Shown here: piece after piece, positions 1 to 6,155 of the stretch | Position numbering within the stretch: position 1 is the stretch's first letter | How the letters are laid out: every line of letters starts with the position of its first letter | From: an uncultured Chloroflexota bacterium | GTDB taxonomy: Bacteria > Chloroflexota > Anaerolineae > Aggregatilineales > Phototrophicaceae | DNA: 6,155 nt | Assembly (NCBI GenBank): GCA_903904765.1 | Contig: CAIVEA010000153.1 | Location: 1-6,155 of the forward strand | Reading direction: 5' to 3' | Notes under the pieces: model-generated | The model's input: only the letters and a program-made list of their open reading frames with translations | What the model was told of the DNA's origin: nothing | The model's database searches: none | Program-made: the position numbers and the translations under genes

Positions 1-31
1 CGACGATGAGTTCGTACAGCCGATCAAACCA

Positions 32-1057
32 ATGAACATAAGTAGGAGTGCTACCGTTCGCACAATCCACAAATCGTTTTGCATCTTTTCGCTCACAATC
101 GGATGCGTTAGCATTGGCGAGTATACTCATCAATGTACAGATTCGGAATGTATGACAACAAGCGGAACTGGATTTCTACTCGCGCCGGAAAGTAATGATG
201 AAATCTATGCGTATCGCCGTGAATGGCGAAGTATAGTCATCGAAAGCACGATACTTTTCTTCGTAACTTCTGCGCTATATGTCTTTGTCGCCATTTTTGG
301 AGCGACCATACCTGCAAGTTTACAGCCCATCCTTCGTATCGGTCTCGCCCTATTTCCCCTGCTTTTATGGTTGGTGTTTTCATTATTCGCAGAACGGCTT
401 GCATCCCGCCCTAGGTCCAAGTTGTTGATGGTAGTTGTGATAACCGCACTTACAGCCAACGGTGTCGCGCTACCACTCATCAGCGATTTGCTGCAAGTAG
501 ATCGCTGGTTACCGCTGTCCACCGCCATCGAGCGCATCATCGGCTACACTTTCACCGTTGGCTTAGTTCAGGAATTGACCAAATACTTGGTTATCCGCTA
601 CACGGTCTGGCCCGACCAGTTTCAAACCCGCTTGGATGGTGTCGCCTACAGCGCCGCCAGCGCCGTTGGCTTTTTGACCGTTGCCAACCTCCGCTTTATT
701 GCCGAAGGCAACCCAACGCTAGATGTGATCGCACTGCGAATCTTCTCAACCTATGCACTAAATCTGGCGGCAGGCATAATCGTCGGATATGGGCTATCAG
801 AAGTTCGCTTCGGCAACCCTAACCCGGTCTTTCTCACCATTACTTTCGCCCTTGCTATCCTGATAAACGGTGCAGCCATTCCGCTTCGGTCTGGACTGGT
901 CAATGCCCCTTTTTCGCTTCAAATTGCCAGCCCGCGCTCATTCTTTGGTTTAGCGTTTTCAGGGGTCATTTTGATTATTCCATCCTTGATCGTCTCTTTC
1001 CTCTATAGCAATTCCGAACGGCGTGCCCGCGAAGCAGTCGCTATTCGAGAGAACTGA
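32..1057 (+). CDS. PrsW-like polytopic membrane protein, probably catalytically inactive
   Basis: A 341-residue protein with about eight hydrophobic segments (roughly residues 67-90, 97-120, 130-150, 164-190, 203-222, 231-256, 264-285, 301-325) and a basic C-terminal tail. The core matches the PrsW family of glutamic-type intramembrane proteases by pattern: QELTK at 180-184 falls where the family has EExxK, DGVAYSAASAVGFLTVAN at 202-219 where it has DGxxYxxAxxxGFxxxEN, R236 with N244 where it has R-x7-H, and N279-G280 where it has HG. The fold markers (E181, K184, D202-G203, G213-F214, N219, R236) are kept, but each expected catalytic acid or histidine is replaced, so it is probably a pseudoprotease. 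PrsW in Bacillus cleaves an anti-sigma factor in the membrane; no such role is claimed here. The start is uncertain: the frame has no stop up to the window edge, ATG 32 has no visible ribosome-binding site, and ATG 152 (301 residues) is an alternative. Residues 1-60 are soluble, hold four cysteines (17, 25, 35, 40) and are unrecognised. The stop lies two bases before the next gene. Family assignment is from memory of motifs. Confidence 0.72.
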   Translation: MNISRSATVRTIHKSFCIFSLTIGCVSIGEYTHQCTDSECMTTSGTGFLLAPESNDEIYAYRREWRSIVIESTILFFVTSALYVFVAIFGATIPASLQPILRIGLALFPLLLWLVFSLFAERLASRPRSKLLMVVVITALTANGVALPLISDLLQVDRWLPLSTAIERIIGYTFTVGLVQELTKYLVIRYTVWPDQFQTRLDGVAYSAASAVGFLTVANLRFIAEGNPTLDVIALRIFSTYALNLAAGIIVGYGLSEVRFGNPNPVFLTITFALAILINGAAIPLRSGLVNAPFSLQIASPRSFFGLAFSGVILIIPSLIVSFLYSNSERRAREAVAIREN

Positions 1058-1059
1058 TC

Positions 1060-1659
1060 GTGGGTTACATTGGAGATACCCAGCCATTGGTACTCAATTT
1101 TCGCCAGCGATGGAATCATTATCTACTGGTCATCTTCGCTATACTGGGGTTCTTTCTAGGCTTCAACCTGAAGAACAGCGCCCTTTTCTCTACCACCATC
1201 TACAATAACCCTGAAGCTGGTATTCGTGCCGCCTATCCCACCAACTGGCTGATTGATAGTAACGGCAATTATGTGTTCCGCTTGCGGAATACAACTGAAA
1301 TCGGCTACAAGACAACCCTTCAAGTGGCAGTGCAACCCGTCAGCCCACAAACCACTTCACGCGCTATTTTGGACTCGCTCACTTTAAATCGAGCGCAAAC
1401 TTTCGCAGCCTATAAAATACTAGATGTCACTAGCCCGTTTCTAATGCCCGATGAAACCGAAGGCACGATGATGTCCTATACGTTTGCCGATTCGACCAAC
1501 GATCCCTTTCTAGAAAGCGTTCCCGTTGTTGTGCGCGGCGTAGATGTACTGGTCATCAAACGTGGTCAGGCCATTATTATCACCTTCCTGTCGGATGCTC
1601 AGAAATTCGATCAGAACTACGCGATCTTCCAACGGTTCCTTTCGAGCCTTGAGTTTTAG
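1060..1659 (+). CDS. Membrane-anchored PsbP/Mog1-like protein
   Basis: A 199-residue protein. Residues 1-18 are short and basic near the membrane (R15, R17), residues 19-36 form a single hydrophobic segment, and the remaining ~160 residues should lie outside the cytoplasm. The exported part opens with GIRAAYPTNWLI (54-65), the usual entry strand of PsbP/Mog1/DUF1795-type alpha-beta domains (a 'G-hydrophobic-x-Y-P-x-x-W' pattern), and closes with a hydrophobic strand (GQAIIITF, 169-176) and a helix ending in FLSSLEF, also typical of that fold. Bacterial members are poorly characterised and no enzyme activity is expected. The only in-frame start available near the N-terminus is GTG 1060, two bases after the previous stop; the next methionine is at residue 131, inside the domain. 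A weak GAGA-type purine stretch lies upstream. Its tight spacing with the PrsW-like protein and the exported protease suggests a shared envelope role, perhaps as partner or substrate-binding subunit. The fold assignment is tentative; the membrane anchor is clear. Confidence 0.75.
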   Translation: MGYIGDTQPLVLNFRQRWNHYLLVIFAILGFFLGFNLKNSALFSTTIYNNPEAGIRAAYPTNWLIDSNGNYVFRLRNTTEIGYKTTLQVAVQPVSPQTTSRAILDSLTLNRAQTFAAYKILDVTSPFLMPDETEGTMMSYTFADSTNDPFLESVPVVVRGVDVLVIKRGQAIIITFLSDAQKFDQNYAIFQRFLSSLEF

Positions 1660-1662
1660 CCT

Positions 1663-3906
1663 ATGAAGCTATCCATCCTACTGCCCACCCTCCTAATTAG
1701 CCTTGTGTTAATGTTCATCATTTGCATTCCACTGGCCGCGCAAGATGTCTCACTGGATGTAGAGCGATTGGAACGCGCAACCGTGTTCATCCTTCAAGCC
1801 CGCAATGTAGGTAATAACCTCATCGTAACTTGCGCCGGCACAGGAACAATCGTCAGCCGCAGCGGGCTAATTCTGGCGAATGCCCACGACACAGTTCAAA
1901 GTGCGGATTGCCCCGGCGAAACACTCGTTATTGCCCTCAGCGTGCGGCTAGATGAACCGCCCATCGCACAATATCGTGCCGAAATCGCGCAGTTTGATAC
2001 CGGTTTAGACTTAGTCCTGCTTCGTATCACCAAAGAGCTAGATGGTAGGTTAGTGGATACATCGGCGCTCGCCCTACCTTTTGTTGAACTAGCTGATTCG
2101 TCCTCAGTAACCCTTGATGAAACTATAACCGTTGTGGGTTATCCGGGCATCGGCAATGACCCTGTCGCGGTTGTGCGCGGCACGGTAAACGGATTCGTGG
2201 TCGAACCCCGCAGCAGTGAAGCTGCTTGGATGAAAACTAGCGCAGTCATTCCGGGAATGATGTCGGGCGGCGGCGCATACAACCAGCAGGGGCAATTGGT
2301 AGGTATCCCCACCACAGCGCCACTGTCCTCCGATTCATCCTGTTCCCCCATTCAGGATACCAATCAGGATGGGTTGGTGAATTCGGATGACATCTGTATC
2401 CCTGTAGGCGGCTTCATCAACTCCCTTCGCCCATCCAACTTTGCTCGTCCCCTGCTCCGGGGTGCTTCTCTAGAACTCCGCGTAGATGATTTGACAACTA
2501 ATCAGGATGCGTTTCCGGTTGTTACGTCTGCCGCACCTACCTTCAAACGCCTTTTCTTCTCCCCGTCTGTAAATGAAGCCGGAATGCCAGTTTCGGTCAT
2601 TCGCAATTTACCAGCAGGCAGCAACAGTTTGTTCTTGTTCTTTGACTACGAGAACTTCACTCCAGAAACCATCTACGAGTTGCGAGTCACCACAAACGGC
2701 ATCCCCAACCCCACCTTCAGCCTAGCGCCTGTCCGCTGGAGTGGTGGCAATCGCGGGCAGTGGTACATTGGCAGCAGTGGTCAGCCTTGGCCCAACGGCA
2801 TCTACGAATTTACGCTCTTTGCCAACGGCGTTGCTGCGCCAACAGCCCGTTTAGTCATCGGGGAATCAGACCCTAACACGCCAACTTTCTCGGACATCGT
2901 GTTCGGGCTGTTGGATTTACGCGGCAATCCGTTGGGGAATGGATACGTTCTGCCCAGCGGAAATACAGCCAGTGCTCGTTTTATCTTCCGCAACATGGAA
3001 GACGGGACAGATTGGACAGCCATCTGGTATCTCAATGAAACCGAATTTACGCGCACCAATTCCACATGGAACAATGGAGCAGAAGGTTCAACCACTACCA
3101 GCATCGAATCCCAAACCGGGCTTCCGCCGGGGGCATATCGCCTTGAACTCTATATTGGCAATCGTCTGGCCGCCACGTCCGATTTTTCAATCGCTGGCGC
3201 ACAACAGGGCGCATTGCCGGAAGTTTTTGCCAACCTGCACTTCACAACGGCCACAACACCACAGAATGCAATCAGCGCCGTTGCTATCAGCAACTTTTCT
3301 GAACGCTTGCCTATACTGTATGCCCTATTCGATTGGAATCAAATCGCTCCCGGAACACTTTGGACTTTTCGCTGGTTGGTAGACGGTGAGCAATTCTACG
3401 AACAAACCATCCCGTGGGCATCCTCGGAAAGTGGTCAAAATTATCTATCTGTCCTAAGTAGTTCTACCGCCATTCCTGATGGCACTTATACCGTCGAACT
3501 CCTGCTCAATAACTTACTTCTCGCCAGCGCCCAAGCACAGGTGGGCATCGGTCAATTGCCCATTGACCGCTTCGCACAGGCCAGTGGCGTGCTCATGCGT
3601 GGTCAAGTTCGGGATGCCAACACCGATCAGGGCATTCCGGGGGTGACAATCATCCTCCTCAGCGAGGAGTATTCGGTCTCCGACTTCGATTGGAATGCCA
3701 ACAAAATATATTCACTGGCAATTACGGACTCTAACGGGAGCTTCCAGATTGATCGTCGTCTACGCTATAGCACGGAAGATCAACCTATAGCCTACAGCGC
3801 CATCATCACCGCTAACGGCTATCTCCCGATTACAGCAGACGGTGTTGAAGTCACCGCAGAAACCGAAAACCCGCTGAACACCATCATTTATCTCTCTCGA
3901 GACTAA
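1663..3906 (+). CDS. Secreted trypsin-like (S1/HtrA-type) serine protease with three Ig-like repeats and a carboxypeptidase-regulatory-like C-terminus
   Basis: A 747-residue exported protein. Residues 1-26 form a signal peptide (K2, long hydrophobic core, LAA before Q27). The protease domain spans about 35-265: His75 in ANAHDTV, Asp116 in [10 protein letters not shown] and Ser201 in MMSGGGAY followed by GQLVGI, so the catalytic triad is present. The oxyanion motif is odd: HtrA proteins have GNSGG, here it reads MMSGG with the PG pair shifted by one. A dockerin-type calcium loop (D232, N234, D236, N240, D243) bracketed by C227 and C245 is inserted near the end of the protease domain. No PDZ domain is seen. 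Instead come three related beta-sandwich modules (about 292-400, 408-512, 518-629), each ending in a 'P-x-G-x-Y-x-h-x-L' strand pair. The last ~105 residues (642-747) resemble a carboxypeptidase regulatory-like/CnaB domain ([17 protein letters not shown], then TDSNGSF and ITANGY). ATG 1663 is chosen because the signal peptide starts there; it lies three bases after the previous stop with no good ribosome-binding site, suggesting translational coupling. Substrate unknown. Confidence 0.85.
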   Translation: MKLSILLPTLLISLVLMFIICIPLAAQDVSLDVERLERATVFILQARNVGNNLIVTCAGTGTIVSRSGLILANAHDTVQSADCPGETLVIALSVRLDEPPIAQYRAEIAQFDTGLDLVLLRITKELDGRLVDTSALALPFVELADSSSVTLDETITVVGYPGIGNDPVAVVRGTVNGFVVEPRSSEAAWMKTSAVIPGMMSGGGAYNQQGQLVGIPTTAPLSSDSSCSPIQDTNQDGLVNSDDICIPVGGFINSLRPSNFARPLLRGASLELRVDDLTTNQDAFPVVTSAAPTFKRLFFSPSVNEAGMPVSVIRNLPAGSNSLFLFFDYENFTPETIYELRVTTNGIPNPTFSLAPVRWSGGNRGQWYIGSSGQPWPNGIYEFTLFANGVAAPTARLVIGESDPNTPTFSDIVFGLLDLRGNPLGNGYVLPSGNTASARFIFRNMEDGTDWTAIWYLNETEFTRTNSTWNNGAEGSTTTSIESQTGLPPGAYRLELYIGNRLAATSDFSIAGAQQGALPEVFANLHFTTATTPQNAISAVAISNFSERLPILYALFDWNQIAPGTLWTFRWLVDGEQFYEQTIPWASSESGQNYLSVLSSSTAIPDGTYTVELLLNNLLLASAQAQVGIGQLPIDRFAQASGVLMRGQVRDANTDQGIPGVTIILLSEEYSVSDFDWNANKIYSLAITDSNGSFQIDRRLRYSTEDQPIAYSAIITANGYLPITADGVEVTAETENPLNTIIYLSRD
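2341..2397 (+). other. Dockerin-like calcium-binding loop between two cysteines, inside the protease gene
   Basis: Codons 227-245 of the protease encode a cysteine, then the loop [12 protein letters not shown] (residues 232-243), then another cysteine. Positions 1, 3, 5, 9 and 12 of the loop are D, N, D, N and D, with Gly at position 6, which matches the calcium ligands of dockerin and thrombospondin type 3 loops. It lies after the GQLVGI strand that follows the active-site serine and before the closing helix of the domain. Calcium binding and a C227-C245 disulfide are inferred. Confidence 0.7.
2536..3549 (+). repeat. Three tandem copies of a ~105-residue beta-sandwich module (protein-level repeat)
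   Basis: Residues 292-400, 408-512 and 518-629 of the protease share one layout: an aromatic strand near the start ([27 protein letters not shown]), a Trp/Tyr-rich middle, and a closing pair of strands ([39 protein letters not shown]). The similarity is seen in protein only; the DNA copies have diverged, so the duplication is old. Likely role is adhesion, substrate docking or spacing from the cell surface, by analogy with other extracellular Ig-like repeats. Confidence 0.65.
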
Positions 3907-3911
3907 CTCAC

Positions 3912-4703
3912 ATGCCCATTCATAAAGTACGTTTAGATGCTCTCGTTTTTGACCGCGGACTCGCCCCCAGCCGCGAAAAAGCACGCGCGATGATTATGGC
4001 AGGCGAGATTAGCGTCAACGGCGTGGTCTACACCAAACCGGGGGGACAAGTTCGGGAACAGGTCGAATTGACTGTAAAAGACCGCCCGCGCTATGTGAGC
4101 AGAGGTGGCGAAAAACTAGCTGCCGCACTCAATCAGTTTGCAGTCTCCGTCACAGGTTGTATCTGTGCTGATCTAGGAGCAAGCACAGGAGGGTTTACGG
4201 ACTGCCTGCTCCAGCATGGTGCAGCAAAAGTATATGCTATTGATGTTGGCTATGGTCAACTAGATTATCGCCTGCAAACCGATGCGCGAGTTGTGGTGAT
4301 GGATCGTACTAACGCTCGCTATCTTGAGTCTTTAGCCGAACCCGTCAACATTGTCACGATTGATGCCTCGTTCATCTCGCTCAAATTGCTTTTACCCGCC
4401 GCCCTCCGTTGGCTCACCCCCTATGGTTCGATCATCTGCCTGATAAAACCGCAATTTGAAGCTGGACAAAGCGATGTGGGCAAAGGTGGCATTGTCAAAG
4501 ACCCTGCCGTGCATCGTCGCGTTATCATGGATATTCTCCAGTTTGCAGACCAGATTGCCCTGCATGTTAATGACCTTATCCGATCTCCTATCAAAGGACA
4601 TGAGGGTAATACCGAGTTTCTCGCATGGCTTTCCCTTCAACCACAGCCATCGCAGATCAATGAACGTTCGCTTCTTGTCGATTCAGTTCTGAATGCTGAA
4701 TAA
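3912..4703 (+). CDS. tlyA: TlyA family rRNA (cytidine-2'-O)-methyltransferase
   Basis: A 263-residue protein of full family length (about 250-275). Residues 5-55 are an S4 RNA-binding domain ([19 protein letters not shown], then AGEISVNG). The rest is an FtsJ/RrmJ-like Rossmann methyltransferase: YVSRGGEKL at 61-69 with K68, SAM-binding [11 protein letters not shown] at 87-97, D111 after the second strand, D151 in DASFISL, K179 in LIKPQFE and E235 in GNTEF, giving the K-D-K-E tetrad typical of 2'-O-methyltransferases. Characterised TlyA enzymes methylate the 2'-hydroxyl of cytidines in 23S rRNA (C1920) and, in some lineages, 16S rRNA (C1409), which affects capreomycin sensitivity; older annotations call it hemolysin A. 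ATG 3912 gives a natural N-terminus, lies five bases after the protease stop, and has no clear Shine-Dalgarno, so it is probably the last gene of the upstream operon and coupled to it. No terminator is visible after its stop. Confidence 0.93.
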   Translation: MPIHKVRLDALVFDRGLAPSREKARAMIMAGEISVNGVVYTKPGGQVREQVELTVKDRPRYVSRGGEKLAAALNQFAVSVTGCICADLGASTGGFTDCLLQHGAAKVYAIDVGYGQLDYRLQTDARVVVMDRTNARYLESLAEPVNIVTIDASFISLKLLLPAALRWLTPYGSIICLIKPQFEAGQSDVGKGGIVKDPAVHRRVIMDILQFADQIALHVNDLIRSPIKGHEGNTEFLAWLSLQPQPSQINERSLLVDSVLNAE

Positions 4704-4729
4704 CCCCACTACTCTACCCTACCCTACCC
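4704..4729 (-). repeat. CTACC tandem repeat; potential G-quadruplex on the complementary strand
   Basis: Directly after the tlyA stop the + strand has CCCC (4704-4707), a nine-base spacer, then CCCTACCCTACCC (4717-4729), which includes three CTACC units (4714-4728). Read on the - strand this is three GGG runs separated by two-base TA loops, then a nine-base loop and GGGG. That satisfies the usual four-run quadruplex pattern on the template strand of lepA, ending three bases before its -10 box. Folding is inferred. Confidence 0.6.
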
Positions 4730-4732
4730 ATA

Positions 4733-4738
4733 TATAAT
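4733..4738 (+). promoter_or_regulatory. Candidate -10 box of the lepA promoter
   Basis: A perfect TATAAT lies 30 bases before the lepA start, in the only intergenic gap of the window. Transcription would begin near 4745 and leave a leader of about 24 bases. No -35 hexamer is seen at 16-18 base spacing; that place is taken by the edge of the C-rich repeat (TACTCT), and there is no TGn extension. The promoter may need an activator or alternative contacts. Confidence 0.55.
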
Positions 4739-4752
4739 GCAAACCACTAAGC

Positions 4753-4758
4753 AAAGGG
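4753..4758 (+). promoter_or_regulatory. Ribosome-binding site of lepA
   Basis: AAAGGG lies ten bases before ATG 4769. It is the best Shine-Dalgarno-like match seen in front of any gene here and supports the chosen lepA start. A weak five-pair stem (AAACC at 4741-4745 with GGTTT at 4757-4761) could partly cover it. Confidence 0.5.
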
Positions 4759-4768
4759 TTTTAGCTCC

Positions 4769-6155
4769 ATGACACGCGAGTCCATTCGTAACTTTTCGAT
4801 TATTGCCCACATAGATCACGGCAAAAGCACGTTAGCCGATAGGCTGCTGCATCTCACCAACACCGTATCCGAACGCAATCTGCAAGAACAAATGCTCGAC
4901 AGCATGGAACTTGAGCGTGAGCGTGGTGTCACTATCAAGGCCTCGGCGGTTCGCATGAACTACCGCGCGAACGATGGCAAAGACTACATCATCAACCTGA
5001 TTGACACCCCCGGACATGTGGACTTTAGTTACGAGGTCAGTCGTGCGCTCCAGTCGTGCGAAGGCGCAGTTCTCGTTGTAGATGCCAGTCAGGGCATTGA
5101 AGCGCAGACTCTCGCCAATCTGTACCTCGCACTTGATCAAAATCTCGAACTCGTACCCGTCATCAATAAAATTGATTTACCATCTGCGCGACCTAAAGAA
5201 GTTGCCAAAGAGCTAGAGGACTTGCTTGGTATCAGTGCAGACTTGATGATTCCCATCTCTGCCAAACAGGGACTTGGCATTCAAGATGTCCTAGAAGCCA
5301 TAGTGAAACATGTGCCTGCCCCCAAAGGCGACGAGTCTGCACCGCTGCGTGCGCTCGTTTTCGACTCCCATTACGACTCGTACAAAGGCGTTGTCGCGTA
5401 TGTACGTATCGTGGATGGACGGCTCGATAAGCGCACCCCCCTGCGTTTAATGGCAACAGATGCCAAGTTTGAGCCAGTCGAAATCGGTGTTTTCTCGCCC
5501 AATATGCAGGAGTGCGCCACGCTTGAAGTGGGTGAAGTGGGTTATATTGCCACTGGCTTCAAAACCGTGAGCGAGTGTCGTGTAGGTGATACCATCACTA
5601 CTGCACTGAATGGTGCTGAGGTTCAGCTACCCGGTTACGAAAAAGTGAAGCCAATGGTGTTTGCGGGCTTCTACCCAACAGAGAACGATGACTACGCAAA
5701 CCTTCGAGATGCTCTCGAAAAGCTCCAATTGAATGATGCCTCGCTGGTCTACCAACCCGAAACCTCGCAAGCCCTGAACTTCGGCTTTCGCGTCGGTTTC
5801 CTTGGCCTGTTCCACATGGAAATCATTCAAGAGCGCCTTGAGCGCGAATACGACATGGACATCCTCGCCACTGCCCCTAGCGTGGAATATCAGGTCGTTC
5901 AAACCAATGGCGAAGTCATCAATGTAGACAGCCCTGCTCAACTCCCCGACGAGAACAACATCAAAGAAATCCGCGAACCTTGGATGAAAATCCAAATTTA
6001 CACGCCACAGGAATTTATCGGCGCAATCATGGATTTGGTCATCAAGAAGCGTGGTGAATACGTCACCACCGAATACCTCGATGCCTCACGGGTGATGCTG
6101 CACTACAACATCCCTCTGTCAGAAGTGATTGTGGACTTCTTTGATCGCCTCAAGA
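4769..6155 (+). CDS. lepA: Elongation factor 4 (LepA), C-terminus cut by the window edge
   Basis: The first 462 codons of a translational GTPase usually about 600 residues long; no stop is reached. The N-terminus MTRESIRNFSIIAHIDHGKS is the standard LepA opening. Visible GTPase motifs are the P-loop AHIDHGKST (13-21), switch I region ERERGVTIK (49-57), DTPGH (79-83), NKID (133-136) and SAK (164-166). The later domains follow LepA, not EF-G: GFYPTENDDYANLRDAL, LNDASL, then GFRVGFLGLFHMEIIQERL, VDSPAQLP, and DFFDRLK at the edge. About 135-140 residues, including most of the LepA-specific C-terminal domain, should lie beyond. LepA binds ribosomes and is associated with back-translocation and with 30S assembly/initiation fidelity; it acts in the cytoplasm and at the membrane. 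The start is fixed by homology and by AAAGGG ten bases upstream. It probably has its own promoter (TATAAT at 4733) plus possible read-through from tlyA. The gene looks intact so far. Confidence 0.97.
   Translation, partial: MTRESIRNFSIIAHIDHGKSTLADRLLHLTNTVSERNLQEQMLDSMELERERGVTIKASAVRMNYRANDGKDYIINLIDTPGHVDFSYEVSRALQSCEGAVLVVDASQGIEAQTLANLYLALDQNLELVPVINKIDLPSARPKEVAKELEDLLGISADLMIPISAKQGLGIQDVLEAIVKHVPAPKGDESAPLRALVFDSHYDSYKGVVAYVRIVDGRLDKRTPLRLMATDAKFEPVEIGVFSPNMQECATLEVGEVGYIATGFKTVSECRVGDTITTALNGAEVQLPGYEKVKPMVFAGFYPTENDDYANLRDALEKLQLNDASLVYQPETSQALNFGFRVGFLGLFHMEIIQERLEREYDMDILATAPSVEYQVVQTNGEVINVDSPAQLPDENNIKEIREPWMKIQIYTPQEFIGAIMDLVIKKRGEYVTTEYLDASRVMLHYNIPLSEVIVDFFDRLK

Noticed and set aside
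122..127. TATACT as a promoter -10 box for the first gene
   Set aside because: No -35 match or TGn extension, and the frame is open through it; kept only as a note in the start-site finding.
205..540. 111-codon open frame on the - strand
   Set aside because: It lies wholly within the PrsW-like gene, and its product is a basic, low-complexity mix with no domain pattern; it is a shadow frame.
1714..1725. Cys21 of the protease leader as a lipoprotein lipobox
   Set aside because: The preceding residues are F-I-I, without the small residues at -1 and -2 expected of a lipobox; an ordinary signal peptide ending at LAA fits better.
2802..3382. Open frames on both strands (2802-3104 minus, 2939-3382 plus) inside the protease gene
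   Set aside because: The protease frame is continuous here and encodes recognisable repeat modules; the alternative products show no domain or membrane pattern.
3895..3902. TCTCGAGA palindrome at the end of the protease gene
   Set aside because: Only a four-base half-site without loop or T-run, inside coding sequence; not a terminator, and too short for an operator claim.
4741..4762. AAACC/GGTTT stem followed by T residues as a terminator or regulatory hairpin
   Set aside because: Five mostly A-T pairs with an eleven-base loop and no proper U-tract; too weak to call, though it overlaps the lepA ribosome-binding site.
5627..5995. 122-codon open frame on the - strand inside lepA
   Set aside because: The + strand encodes highly conserved LepA sequence throughout, so the antisense frame is a by-product of its codon use.

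Overview
The window carries five genes, all on the + strand and tightly packed, with almost no non-coding DNA. They are: a PrsW-like polytopic membrane protein (32-1057, frame still open at the left edge); a small membrane-anchored PsbP/Mog1-like protein (1060-1659); a large secreted trypsin-like serine protease with added C-terminal modules (1663-3906); tlyA, an rRNA 2'-O-methyltransferase (3912-4703); and the first ~460 codons of lepA, elongation factor 4 (4769 to the right edge, truncated by the window).

The sequence is plainly bacterial. Roughly balanced base composition, envelope proteins carrying PrsW-like, PsbP-like, dockerin-like and carboxypeptidase-regulatory-like modules, and near absence of strong Shine-Dalgarno sequences inside the operon suggest a member of the Chloroflexota (Anaerolineae-like). 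This is inference from protein style only; no marker here fixes the phylum.

Layout: genes 1 to 4 are separated by only 2, 3 and 5 bases and probably share one transcript. The first three all act in or outside the membrane. The fourth, tlyA, is a cytoplasmic ribosome-modifying enzyme that appears to be carried by the same message. A 65-base gap (4704-4768) follows. It holds a CTACC tandem repeat, whose complementary strand has four G-runs and so could form a G-quadruplex, then a perfect TATAAT -10 box, then an AAAGGG ribosome-binding site ahead of lepA. lepA therefore probably has its own promoter, though no terminator separates it from tlyA and read-through is possible.

The most interesting point is that the PrsW-like protein keeps the fold and flanking conserved residues of the PrsW intramembrane-protease family, but appears to have lost all its catalytic residues (E to Q, E to A, H to N, H to N). 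It sits directly upstream of a PsbP-like protein and an exported serine protease that looks catalytically competent. That protease has a dockerin-type calcium loop, bracketed by two cysteines, inside its catalytic domain, an altered oxyanion-hole motif, and three tandem homologous beta-sandwich modules in place of a PDZ domain. A pseudoprotease plus exported protease module of this kind is not a system I recognise.
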